DNA of 64,000 nucleotides, taken from positions 89,196-153,195 of the forward strand of contig NZ_WWCU01000013.1 of assembly GCF_009857595.1 (NCBI RefSeq), read 5' to 3'. The DNA comes from Pseudoduganella aquatica (GTDB lineage: Bacteria; Pseudomonadota; Gammaproteobacteria; Burkholderiales; Burkholderiaceae_D). A program made the translations under genes and the position numbers. Within the stretch, counting starts at the first letter, position 1. Every line of letters begins with the position of its first letter. Shown piece by piece: positions 17,522 to 24,715 of this stretch. The notes below the pieces were generated by a model, which ran no database searches, was not told the DNA's origin, and saw nothing but the letters and a program-made list of their open reading frames with translations.

Positions 17522-18720
17522 GTATATGACAGTCCCATTGCTTCGCGCACATCGCGCATCGTTTCCTGAGCCAGCTTGCGGGCCACGTCGTTGCCGTCCG
17601 CCACGATGGCGCGCACCAGCGTGGGGTCGTCCAGATAGGGCTGGGCGCGCTCGTGCATAGGCTCCTGTTCCTTGATGATGGCGTCGATCACCGGCTGCTT
17701 GCACTCGATGCAGCCGATGCCGGCCGAGCGGCAGCCCTTCACCACCCATTCCTGGGTGGCGTTGTCCGAATAGACCTGGTGGAACTGCCACACCGGGCAG
17801 CGCGCCGGATCGCCCGCGTCGCTGCGGCGCACGCGGGCCGGATCGGTCGGCATGGTGCGCACCTTCTTGGTGACGGCGTCCTTGTCCTCGCGCAGCGCGA
17901 TGGTATTGCCGTAGCTCTTGGACATCTTGCGCCCGTCCAGTCCCGGCAGGCGGGACGACGCGGTCAGCCTGGCTTGCGGCTCGACCAGGATCAGCTTGCG
18001 GCTGCCCTCCAGGTAGCCGAACAGGCGCTCGCGGTCTATCATCGACAGGCTGTGGGCGTCGTCCAGCATGGCCTTGGCCTGTTCCAGCGCCTCGCCGTCG
18101 CCGTCCTGCTGGAATTGCGTGCGCAGCTCGTTGTACAGCTTGGCGCGCTTGCTGCCCAGCTTCTTCACCGCGTCCTGCGCCTTCTGCTCGAAACCCTTTT
18201 CTTTGCCGTACAAATGATTAAAACGGCGCGCAATTTCGCGCATCATTTCAATGTGCGGCAACTGGTCCTCGCCCACCGGCACCTCGGACGCGCGATAGAT
18301 CAGCACGTCGGCCGCCTGCAGCAGCGGATAGCCGAGGAAGCCGTACGTTGCCAGGTCTTTCGTGGCCAGATTCTCGATCTGGTCCTTATACGTGGGCACC
18401 CGTTCCAGCCAGCCCAGCGGCGTGGCCATGGACAGCAGCAGATGCAGCTCCGCGTGCTCGGGCACGCGCGACTGGATAAACAGCGTGGCCTGCGAGGGAT
18501 TCACCCCGGCCGCCAGCCAGTCCACCAGCATGTCCCAGGCGCTGCGCTCGATCAGGTCCGGGTCGTCGTAATGGGTGGTGAGCGCGTGCCAGTCGGCCAC
18601 GAAGAACAGGCAAGGCTGCTGGGCCTGCATCTTGATCCAGTTGGCCAGGGCGCCGTGGTAGTGGCCCAGATGCATGGCCCCAGTGGGGCGCATGCCGGAG
18701 ACGACGCGGTCGGGATACAT
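17518..18720 (-). CDS. trpS: tryptophanyl-tRNA synthetase (long form)
   Basis: 400 residues, the long betaproteobacterial form. It charges tRNA-Trp in the cytoplasm. Class I signatures are visible: H-L-G-H at 17-20 and K-M-S-K-S after G-L-D-G-R. The C-terminal third carries four cysteines as C-x21-C-x6-C-x2-C (from R-C-P-V-W to G-C-I-E-C), close to the C-x22-C-x6-C-x2-C iron-sulfur motif known from the Thermotoga maritima enzyme. It starts 4 bases after the M50 peptidase gene and overlaps the methyltransferase gene by ATGA. Confidence 0.95.
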   Translation of the reverse strand: MYPDRVVSGMRPTGAMHLGHYHGALANWIKMQAQQPCLFFVADWHALTTHYDDPDLIERSAWDMLVDWLAAGVNPSQATLFIQSRVPEHAELHLLLSMATPLGWLERVPTYKDQIENLATKDLATYGFLGYPLLQAADVLIYRASEVPVGEDQLPHIEMMREIARRFNHLYGKEKGFEQKAQDAVKKLGSKRAKLYNELRTQFQQDGDGEALEQAKAMLDDAHSLSMIDRERLFGYLEGSRKLILVEPQARLTASSRLPGLDGRKMSKSYGNTIALREDKDAVTKKVRTMPTDPARVRRSDAGDPARCPVWQFHQVYSDNATQEWVVKGCRSAGIGCIECKQPVIDAIIKEQEPMHERAQPYLDDPTLVRAIVADGNDVARKLAQETMRDVREAMGLSYT

Positions 18721-18724
18721 GGTA

Positions 18725-19399
18725 TTAATTCAGCAAAAAGGCCAGCGGCTGCACCAGCGTGATGAACAGCGAGTGGCAGGCTTGCACCATGACGGCCAGC
18801 ACGGGGCTGAGGATGCCGGTGTACATCAGCACCAGCAGGCCGATGAACACATAAGGGCCGTAGCGTTCGATTTGGGCGAATTTGTAGGCCAGCGCGTCGG
18901 GCAGCAGTGCGGTCAGGATGCGGCCGCCGTCCAGAGGCGGCACCGGGATCAGGTTAAACACGCACATGACGGCATTCGTCAGCATGCCGGCCTTGCCCAT
19001 TTCAATCAGGAAGGGCTCGCTCACATCCAGGCGGTACATCAGCAGCAGCGCGATGGTCCAGCCCAGGCCCATGACGAAGTTGGCGGCCGGGCCGGCGGCG
19101 GCAACGAAACCCATCTGCTTTTTCGGATTGCGCAGGCGGCTGTAGTCCACCGGCACCGGCTTGGCGTAGCCAAACGCCATGTGCAGCGGGCTCAGCGCCA
19201 GCATAATGGGCAGCAGCACGGTGCCGAACCAGTCGATATGGTGGATGGGATTCAGGCTCAGCCGGCCCTGTTGCTCTGCCGTGGTGTCGCCGAAATAGCG
19301 CGCCACGTAGCCGTGGGCGGCTTCATGCAGAGAGATGGCGAACAGAACAGGAATCGCGTAGACGGCAATGGTCTGTATTACTTGGTTGAAATCGGTCAT
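18725..19399 (-). CDS. site-2 protease family membrane peptidase (M50)
   Basis: 224 residues, mostly hydrophobic with five or six membrane segments. The zinc motif H-E-A-A-H lies in the first segment (about residues 25-29), and N-L-I-P-V-P-P-L-D-G-G-R with the third ligand lies near residue 155. This is the short M50 type without a PDZ domain, a regulated intramembrane peptidase of unknown substrate. It is part of the conserved trpS cluster: 63 bases after yciO, 4 before trpS. Confidence 0.9.
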   Translation of the reverse strand: MTDFNQVIQTIAVYAIPVLFAISLHEAAHGYVARYFGDTTAEQQGRLSLNPIHHIDWFGTVLLPIMLALSPLHMAFGYAKPVPVDYSRLRNPKKQMGFVAAAGPAANFVMGLGWTIALLLMYRLDVSEPFLIEMGKAGMLTNAVMCVFNLIPVPPLDGGRILTALLPDALAYKFAQIERYGPYVFIGLLVLMYTGILSPVLAVMVQACHSLFITLVQPLAFLLN

Positions 19400-19462
19400 G
19401 GGTAAATTCTACCAGAGCGGGTTGGCCGGCCTGGCGAGTGAGGGGGTTGGGGGATGGCGCGC

Positions 19463-20086
19463 CTACAGGCCCAGCACAGCGGGATCACCCCGGCCCTGGC
19501 GCACCAGCTCCGGTTCCGGGCCGCTCAGGTCGATCACCGTGGTCGGCTCGAAGCTGCACGCGCCGCCGTCGATAATCAGGTCGACCTGCTTTTCCAGGCG
19601 CTCGCGCACGGTGTCCGGGTCGGTCAGCGGCTGGTCGTCGCCCGGCAGTATCAGCGTGGTGCCCAGCAGCGGCTGCTGCAGCTCGGCCAGCAGCATCTCG
19701 ACGATGCAGTTCTCCGGCACGCGCAGGCCTATGGTCTTGCGCGAAGGATGGCTGAGGCGGCGCGGCACGCAGCGGGTCGCCTCCAGGATAAAGGTGAACG
19801 GCCCCGGCGTGGCCCCCTTGAGCAGGCGGAACTGCTTGTTGTCCACGCGGGCGTAGACGCCGATCTCGCTCAGGTCGCGGCACAGCAGCGTCAGGTGGTG
19901 CTTCTCGTCGATGCCGCGGATACGGCGCAGGCGCTCGACCGCGCTTTTATCGTCCAGATGGCACACCAGCGCGTAGCAGGAATCCGTCGGCAGCGCGACA
20001 ATGCCGCCGCCGTGGATGATCTGCGCGGCCTGCTTGATCAGGCGCAGCTGCGGGTTGACCGGATGGATCTGGAAATATTGGCTCAT
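19463..20086 (-). CDS. yciO: YciO-type Sua5/YrdC family protein
   Basis: 207 residues with the YrdC nucleotide-binding fold: G-G-G-I-V-A-L-P-T-D-S-C-Y-A near 26-39, then R-I-R-G-I-D-E-K-H-H-L-T-L-L-C, and P-G-P-F-T-F-I-L-E-A. The length and sequence fit YciO rather than the essential TsaC/Sua5 enzymes, so a role in threonylcarbamoyl-AMP chemistry on tRNA is possible but not certain. It starts 9 bases after htpX and precedes the M50 peptidase. Confidence 0.82.
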   Translation of the reverse strand: MSQYFQIHPVNPQLRLIKQAAQIIHGGGIVALPTDSCYALVCHLDDKSAVERLRRIRGIDEKHHLTLLCRDLSEIGVYARVDNKQFRLLKGATPGPFTFILEATRCVPRRLSHPSRKTIGLRVPENCIVEMLLAELQQPLLGTTLILPGDDQPLTDPDTVRERLEKQVDLIIDGGACSFEPTTVIDLSGPEPELVRQGRGDPAVLGL

Positions 20087-20095
20087 GGGCTAGGC

Positions 20096-20980
20096 TCAGC
20101 GCGGCAGCTGCTGCAGGGCCGCGATGCGCTGTTCCATCGGCGGGTGGGTGGAAAACAGCGCCGACCAGCCGCCGCCGCCGGTAATGCCCGAGGCCGCCAT
20201 GTTCTGCGGCAGCGCACCCGGCTCCAGGCCGCCCAGGCGGGCCAGCGCGTGCTGCATCGGCACGCTGCTGCCCAGCAGCCTGGCCGAGCCGGCGTCGGCG
20301 CGGAATTCGCGCTGGCGCGAGAACCAGGCCACGATGATGGAGGCCAGCAGGCCGAACACGATTTCGCACACGAACACGGTAACCATATAGCCGATGCCGT
20401 TGCCGCTGCTGCGCTGGTCGTCCTTGCCGCGCAGCATATTGTCGACAAAGAAGCCGACTACGCGCGCCAGGAACACCACGAAGGTATTCACCACGCCCTG
20501 GATCAGCGTCAGCGTGACCATGTCGCCGTTGGCGATGTGGGCCACTTCATGGCCCAGCACGGCTTCCACCTCGTCGCGGTTCATCGACTGCAGCAGGCCG
20601 GTGGACACGGCCACCAGGGCCGAGTTCTTGAAGGCGCCGGTGGCGAAGGCGTTCGGTTCGCCGTCGTACACGGCCACTTCCGGCATGGCGATGCCGGCGC
20701 GCTCGGCCAGCTGGCGCACGGTGGCCACCAGCCACTGCTCGGTGGAGTTGGCCGGCGCGTCGATCACGCGCGCGCCGGTGCTCCACTTGGCCATGGGCTT
20801 GCTGATCAGCAGCGAAATAATGGAGCCGGTGAAGCCCACCACCAGCGAAAACGCCAGCAGGCTGCCCATCTGCAGCTGGCCGCCGGCTGTGGGACGGCCT
20901 ATGCCCAGCAGCGACAGCACCAGCGACAACACCAGCATCACGGCCAGATTGGTGGCGATAAAAAGGACGATACGTTTCAT
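20096..20980 (-). CDS. htpX: membrane zinc protease HtpX
   Basis: 294 residues, normal length. HtpX degrades damaged inner-membrane proteins. Membrane segments are at about 4-25 and 38-58, with further hydrophobic stretches at about 155-180 and 190-215. The zinc site is H-E-V-A-H at 144-148, with the third ligand Glu in R-E-F-R-A-D-A-G-S. It is inserted between the PHP gene (78-base gap) and yciO (9-base gap), so it appears to be transcribed with the trpS-dapA-bamC cluster, a pairing that could tie protein quality control to BamC synthesis. Confidence 0.95.
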   Translation of the reverse strand: MKRIVLFIATNLAVMLVLSLVLSLLGIGRPTAGGQLQMGSLLAFSLVVGFTGSIISLLISKPMAKWSTGARVIDAPANSTEQWLVATVRQLAERAGIAMPEVAVYDGEPNAFATGAFKNSALVAVSTGLLQSMNRDEVEAVLGHEVAHIANGDMVTLTLIQGVVNTFVVFLARVVGFFVDNMLRGKDDQRSSGNGIGYMVTVFVCEIVFGLLASIIVAWFSRQREFRADAGSARLLGSSVPMQHALARLGGLEPGALPQNMAASGITGGGGWSALFSTHPPMEQRIAALQQLPR

Positions 20981-21058
20981 ATTGCTTTGCTCCGCAGAGT
21001 TATCCGAGCATAAGATATGGCCGGATAGCCGGAATTACAAGTCCGCTTACAACTCGAA

Positions 21059-21889
21059 TCAGAACCAGTCGTGCCAGACCGGGGTCACACTGCCCGGCAG
21101 CGGCGGCAGCAGCTTGAAGTCCACCCGCGCTTCGCCGGGCGCATGGAAATCGGTGCCGCGCGAGGCCAGGAAGCCGTAGCCATTGGCCAGGCGCGCGTAT
21201 TCCGGGTACTGGTCCGGCGTGTGGCTGCCGGTCACCACCTCGATGGCGGCGCCGCCCAGCTGCTTGAACTGGTCGAACAGCGCGCCCTGCGCGGTGTCGC
21301 TGAACTTGTAGCGGCCCGGATGGGCGATGACGGCAATGCCGCCCGCGCCGCGTATCCACTGCACCGACTGCTCCAGGGTGGCCCAGCGGTGTTCCACGTA
21401 GCCGGGCTTGCCTTCGCACAGGTATTTCTTGAACACTTCCGAGGTATTGCGGCAGGCGCCGATCTCGACGATGTAGCGCGCGAAGTGGGTGCGCGACATC
21501 AGGTTCGGGTTGGATACGTATTTCAGCGCGCCCTCGTAGGCGTCCGGAATGCCGGCCTTGGCCAGCTGGGCGGCGATTTCGCGGCCGCGGGTGTCGCGGC
21601 CCGAGCGGGTCGCTTCCAGGCCCTGCACCAGGGCGGCGTTGTTCTCGTCGATCTGCAGGCCGACGATGTGTACCGTCTCGTTGGCCCAGGTGATGGAGAT
21701 TTCCACGCCCGTCACAAAGCGCATGCCCTGCTCGGCGGCGGCGGCGCGGGCGGCCGGAATGCCGCCCACCTCATCGTGATCGGTCAGCGCCCACACGTCC
21801 ACCCCGGCCTGGCGCGCCACCATGGCGACCTTGGCCGGCGGCAGCACGCCGTCGGAAACATTGGAATGGCAATGCAAATCTACATTCAT
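21059..21889 (-). CDS. PHP-domain phosphoesterase (RNase AM / YciV type)
   Basis: 276 residues, one PHP domain. The metal ligands are visible in D-L-H-C-H-S (3-8), T-D-H-D-E-V (about 36-41), G-V-E-I-S, I-A-H-P-G-R-Y near 200 and the late G-T-D-F-H-A. Members hydrolyse 3',5'-nucleoside bisphosphates or trim RNA 5' ends. It heads the conserved minus-strand cluster. A REP-like repeat lies upstream of its start. Start MNVDLHCHS is the family start. Confidence 0.9.
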   Translation of the reverse strand: MNVDLHCHSNVSDGVLPPAKVAMVARQAGVDVWALTDHDEVGGIPAARAAAAEQGMRFVTGVEISITWANETVHIVGLQIDENNAALVQGLEATRSGRDTRGREIAAQLAKAGIPDAYEGALKYVSNPNLMSRTHFARYIVEIGACRNTSEVFKKYLCEGKPGYVEHRWATLEQSVQWIRGAGGIAVIAHPGRYKFSDTAQGALFDQFKQLGGAAIEVVTGSHTPDQYPEYARLANGYGFLASRGTDFHAPGEARVDFKLLPPLPGSVTPVWHDWF

Positions 21890-21937
21890 ACGGACAGTAT
21901 TGTTTACGATAATGGAAACCTCATTGTACGCTGCGTT

Positions 21938-21999
21938 GGCGGGTTACGGCTCCGCCTAACCCGCCCTACGTCGGCGCAGAGTGGAACGCGTAACCCGCC
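21938..21999 (+). repeat. REP-like palindromic repeat, copy 2
   Basis: GGCGGGTTA (21938-21946) pairs with TAACCCGCC (21957-21965), followed by CTACG as in copy 1. An extra TAACCCGCC arm follows at 21991-21999. It fills the 112-base gap between the PHP gene's start and the hydrolase's stop. Confidence 0.65.
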
Positions 22000-22001
22000 A
22001 A

Positions 22002-22877
22002 TCAGGCCAGGAACTCCTCCAGCATGGCTGCGAGCTGTTCCGGCTGGTCGTGGTGCAGCATGTGGCCGGCGTTGTCCATCATCTTCGCGGTGACGTTGGC
22101 CAGGTGGCCCAGGCGGCGGTCGATTTCCACGCGCGCTTCTTCCTTCGGCCCCATCCACAGCCACATATTGGTGTGCTCGGCCTCCACCCACAGCACCGGC
22201 GCCGTGATCGCGCGCCAGCAGGCCATCACCTCCTCCACGTGGTACAGCAGCGGGTTGATGCGCTTGTGCGCCGGGTCGCCCAGGATTTCCCACTCGCCCT
22301 TGTCGTTCTGCCCCGCCCAATGGCCGGCCAGGAAGGTGGCGCGCGCGTCGGACAGGCGCGGATTGGTCTTCTGCAGCCGCTTGGCCACTTCCGCCAGGTC
22401 GGCGTAGCCGCGCATTTCCTGCGGCTCCAGCAGCTCGTCCATCCACTTGGCGTAGCGGCCCGGCGCCTGGTCCGGCGTGGTGGTCTTCATGCCGAAGCCC
22501 TCCAGATTGATTAAACGGCGGATGCGCTCGGGCCGCGCGCCCGCGTACAGGCCCACCACATTGCCGCCCATGCTGTGGCCCAGCAGGTTGACCGGGCTGT
22601 CCGGCTGGTAGTGGCGCAGGATGGCGTCCAGGTCTCCCAGGTAGTCCACGAACCAGTAGGTGTCCACGCGCGGGCGCTCGGTCAGGCCGAAGCCGCGCCA
22701 GTCGGGGGCGATCACGTGCCAGTCGCCCTGCAGCGCGTCCACCACGAACTGGAACGAGGCGGAAACGTCCATCCAGCCGTGCACCATGAAGATCTTGGGC
22801 GCCCCTTCCCTGCCCCAGTGGCGGATATGGGTGCGGTTGCCGCGTACATTGATGAATTCGGATCGGGAAGATTTCAT
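22002..22877 (-). CDS. alpha/beta hydrolase
   Basis: 291 residues without a signal peptide. It has the fold markers F-M-V-H-G-W-M-D near residue 30-37, D-W-R-G-F-G, nucleophile elbow G-H-S-M-G-G near 95-100, and a late D-N-A-G-H-M-L-H with the catalytic His. It looks like haloalkane-dehalogenase/epoxide-hydrolase-like enzymes but no substrate can be given. The ATG at 22875-22877 is chosen; a longer reading upstream lacks conserved sequence. It is divergent from the carbonic anhydrase gene over a 169-base gap. Confidence 0.85.
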   Translation of the reverse strand: MKSSRSEFINVRGNRTHIRHWGREGAPKIFMVHGWMDVSASFQFVVDALQGDWHVIAPDWRGFGLTERPRVDTYWFVDYLGDLDAILRHYQPDSPVNLLGHSMGGNVVGLYAGARPERIRRLINLEGFGMKTTTPDQAPGRYAKWMDELLEPQEMRGYADLAEVAKRLQKTNPRLSDARATFLAGHWAGQNDKGEWEILGDPAHKRINPLLYHVEEVMACWRAITAPVLWVEAEHTNMWLWMGPKEEARVEIDRRLGHLANVTAKMMDNAGHMLHHDQPEQLAAMLEEFLA

Positions 22878-23046
22878 GGTGAGTGCAGCCTTGAAAGTAG
22901 CGCGGCGAGCGCAATATGGGTGCCTTGGACGGGCGCAAGCCCTGATAATAGCACGATCGTTCGCAAAGCCGGCAGCGAGCCGGGCCCCGGCAGGCGTAAA
23001 ATAGCGCCATTCCACCGTTTCCACAAACATATACTTTGGGCCTTCC

Positions 23047-23571
23047 ATGACCATCTACCAGCTGGGCGAACACGCGCCCGAGATCGATGCATCCGCCTTC
23101 GTTGCCGATACGGCAACCCTGATCGGCAAAGTCACGCTGCACGCCAACGCCTCGGTATGGTACGGCACCACCATACGCGGCGACAACGAGCGCATCACCA
23201 TCGGCGAGAACAGCAATGTGCAGGAAAACACCGTGATGCACACCGACATGGGCTTTCCGCTCACCCTGGGCAAGAACGTCACCGTGGGCCACCAGGCCAT
23301 GCTGCACGGCTGCACCGTGGGCGACGGCTCGCTGGTGGGCATAGGCGCGGTGATACTGAACGGCGCCAAGATCGGCAAGGGCTGCCTGGTGGGCGCCGGC
23401 GCGCTGGTGACCGAGGGCAAGGAATTCCCCGACAACCAGCTCATCATCGGCGCCCCGGCCAAGGCCGTGCGCACGCTGACGGCAGAAGACGCGGCCAAGC
23501 TGCTGGGCGCCGCCGACGGTTATGTGAAACGCGGCCTGCAGTACAAGACGCAACTCAAGAAAATAGGATAA
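23047..23571 (+). CDS. gamma-carbonic anhydrase family protein
   Basis: 174 residues, a left-handed beta-helix made of hexapeptide repeats (for example I-G-K-V-T-L, I-G-E-N-S-N-V-Q-E-N). The zinc histidines are in M-H-T-D-M, V-G-H-Q-A-M-L-H-G. It matches the YrdA/CaiE group, which binds zinc and may have carbonic anhydrase activity or none. It is 3 bases upstream of hslO on the same strand and almost certainly in one operon. Trimer in the cytoplasm by homology. Confidence 0.9.
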   Translation: MTIYQLGEHAPEIDASAFVADTATLIGKVTLHANASVWYGTTIRGDNERITIGENSNVQENTVMHTDMGFPLTLGKNVTVGHQAMLHGCTVGDGSLVGIGAVILNGAKIGKGCLVGAGALVTEGKEFPDNQLIIGAPAKAVRTLTAEDAAKLLGAADGYVKRGLQYKTQLKKIG

Positions 23572-23574
23572 ATA

Positions 23575-24540
23575 ATGAGCACTCCCCCCGATCTGGCCGC
23601 TGGCCAGGACACGCTGCAGAAATTCATCTTCGACAACGCTTCCGTGCGCGGCGAACTGATCGACATTTCCGCCACCTGGCGCGAGGTGCAGGCGCGCCAC
23701 ACCTACCCGGCGCCGGTCAAGCGCGTGCTGGGCGAGATGGTGGCCGCTGCGGCGCTGCTGTCGGCCAACCTGAAGTTCAACGGCTCCATCATCATGCAGA
23801 TCCATGGCGACGGCCCGGTGCGCCTGCTGGTGGTGGAATGCGACGCCGACCTGCGCGTGCGCGCCACGGCCAAGCTGAACCCGGACCTGGAAGTGCCTGA
23901 CGACGCCGGCGTGATGCGGCTGCTGAACGCGCACGGCAAGGGCCGCTTCATCATCACGCTCGACCCGGCCGACAAGATGCCGGGCCAGCAGCCTTACCAG
24001 GGCATCGTGCCGCTGGACGGCGACGACGTGGCCACCGTCATCGAAAACTATATGCAGCGCTCGGAACAGCTGGATACCAAGCTGTGGCTGGCGGCCGACG
24101 ACCAGGTGTCGCGCGGCATGCTGCTGCAGAAGCTGCCCCACCACGGCGGCAAGGCCGAAGCGGCGCAGCTGTCGCAGGAAGAAGCGCTGGAGACCTGGAA
24201 CCGCGCCGTCATCCTGGGCTCGACGCTGAAGCAGGAAGAGATCCTCGGCACCACCATCGACGTGCTGCTGCAGCGCCTGTTCTGGGAAGAGACCATCCGC
24301 GTCTTCGACCCGGTGCATCCGTCCTTCCACTGCAGCTGCACCCGCGAAAAAGTGGGCAATATGCTGAAGATGCTGGGCCAGGAGGAAGTGGAAGGCGTGC
24401 TCGATGAGCAAGGCACCGTCGCCATCAACTGCGATTTCTGCGGCCAGCACTACGAGTACGACAAGGTCGACTGCGCCCAGCTGTTCGTCACCAGCGCCCC
24501 CGCCGAAGTGCTGATGCACGCCAGCGAAGCCAAGCACTAA
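23575..24540 (+). CDS. hslO: redox-regulated chaperone Hsp33
   Basis: 321 residues, slightly longer than E. coli Hsp33. It is a holdase chaperone switched on by oxidation. The C-terminal redox switch is visible as C-S-C followed some 35 residues later by C-D-F-C-G, the four zinc-binding cysteines. The N-terminal chaperone domain has F-D-N-A-S-V-R-G-E and F-N-G-S-I-I-M-Q-I-H-G-D-G-P. It follows the gamma-carbonic anhydrase gene by 3 bases. A REP-like hairpin right after the stop may end the transcript. Confidence 0.96.
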   Translation: MSTPPDLAAGQDTLQKFIFDNASVRGELIDISATWREVQARHTYPAPVKRVLGEMVAAAALLSANLKFNGSIIMQIHGDGPVRLLVVECDADLRVRATAKLNPDLEVPDDAGVMRLLNAHGKGRFIITLDPADKMPGQQPYQGIVPLDGDDVATVIENYMQRSEQLDTKLWLAADDQVSRGMLLQKLPHHGGKAEAAQLSQEEALETWNRAVILGSTLKQEEILGTTIDVLLQRLFWEETIRVFDPVHPSFHCSCTREKVGNMLKMLGQEEVEGVLDEQGTVAINCDFCGQHYEYDKVDCAQLFVTSAPAEVLMHASEAKH

Positions 24541-24550
24541 GCTGCGCATT

Positions 24551-24590
24551 GGCGGGTTACGCCGGCTTGCGCCGGCTAACCCGCCCTACG
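24551..24590 (+). repeat. REP-like palindromic repeat, copy 3
   Basis: GGCGGGTTA, then GCCGGC-TTGC-GCCGGC, then TAACCCGCC and CTACG: nested palindromes giving a stem of about 15 pairs. It is 10 bases after the hslO stop and just before the Pho box region, so it may insulate the two units. Confidence 0.7.
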
Positions 24591-24628
24591 GGGCGCTTGG
24601 CCGCGCCCTCCCGCCTGATTCATCAAAT

Positions 24629-24656
24629 CGTCATCCTCCCGTCATGCCGCCGTCAT
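24629..24656 (+). promoter_or_regulatory. Pho box (three CGTCAT repeats with 11-bp period)
   Basis: CGTCAT occurs at 24629-24634, 24640-24645 and 24651-24656, exactly 11 bases apart. PhoB binds tandem 11-bp units of the form CTGTCAT plus four bases, so this matches a Pho box in repeat core and period, though the spacers are GC-rich. It lies 60 bases before the start of a TonB receptor gene followed by a glycerophosphodiester phosphodiesterase, which fits phosphate-starvation control. Confidence 0.7.
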
Positions 24657-24715
24657 ACCGGCTGGTTACGCTGCGCGTCGTTTGCATTTCTCCCAATGTT
24701 TCCAACGACAGGCTC

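Noticed and set aside
22878..23054. N-terminal extension of the hydrolase at 22002
   Set aside because: It runs through the divergent promoter region and into the carbonic anhydrase start; no conserved residues.
21904..24549. 881-residue open frame opposite hydrolase, carbonic anhydrase and hslO
   Set aside because: It spans three unrelated genes and a gap with low-complexity sequence; a typical antisense artefact.
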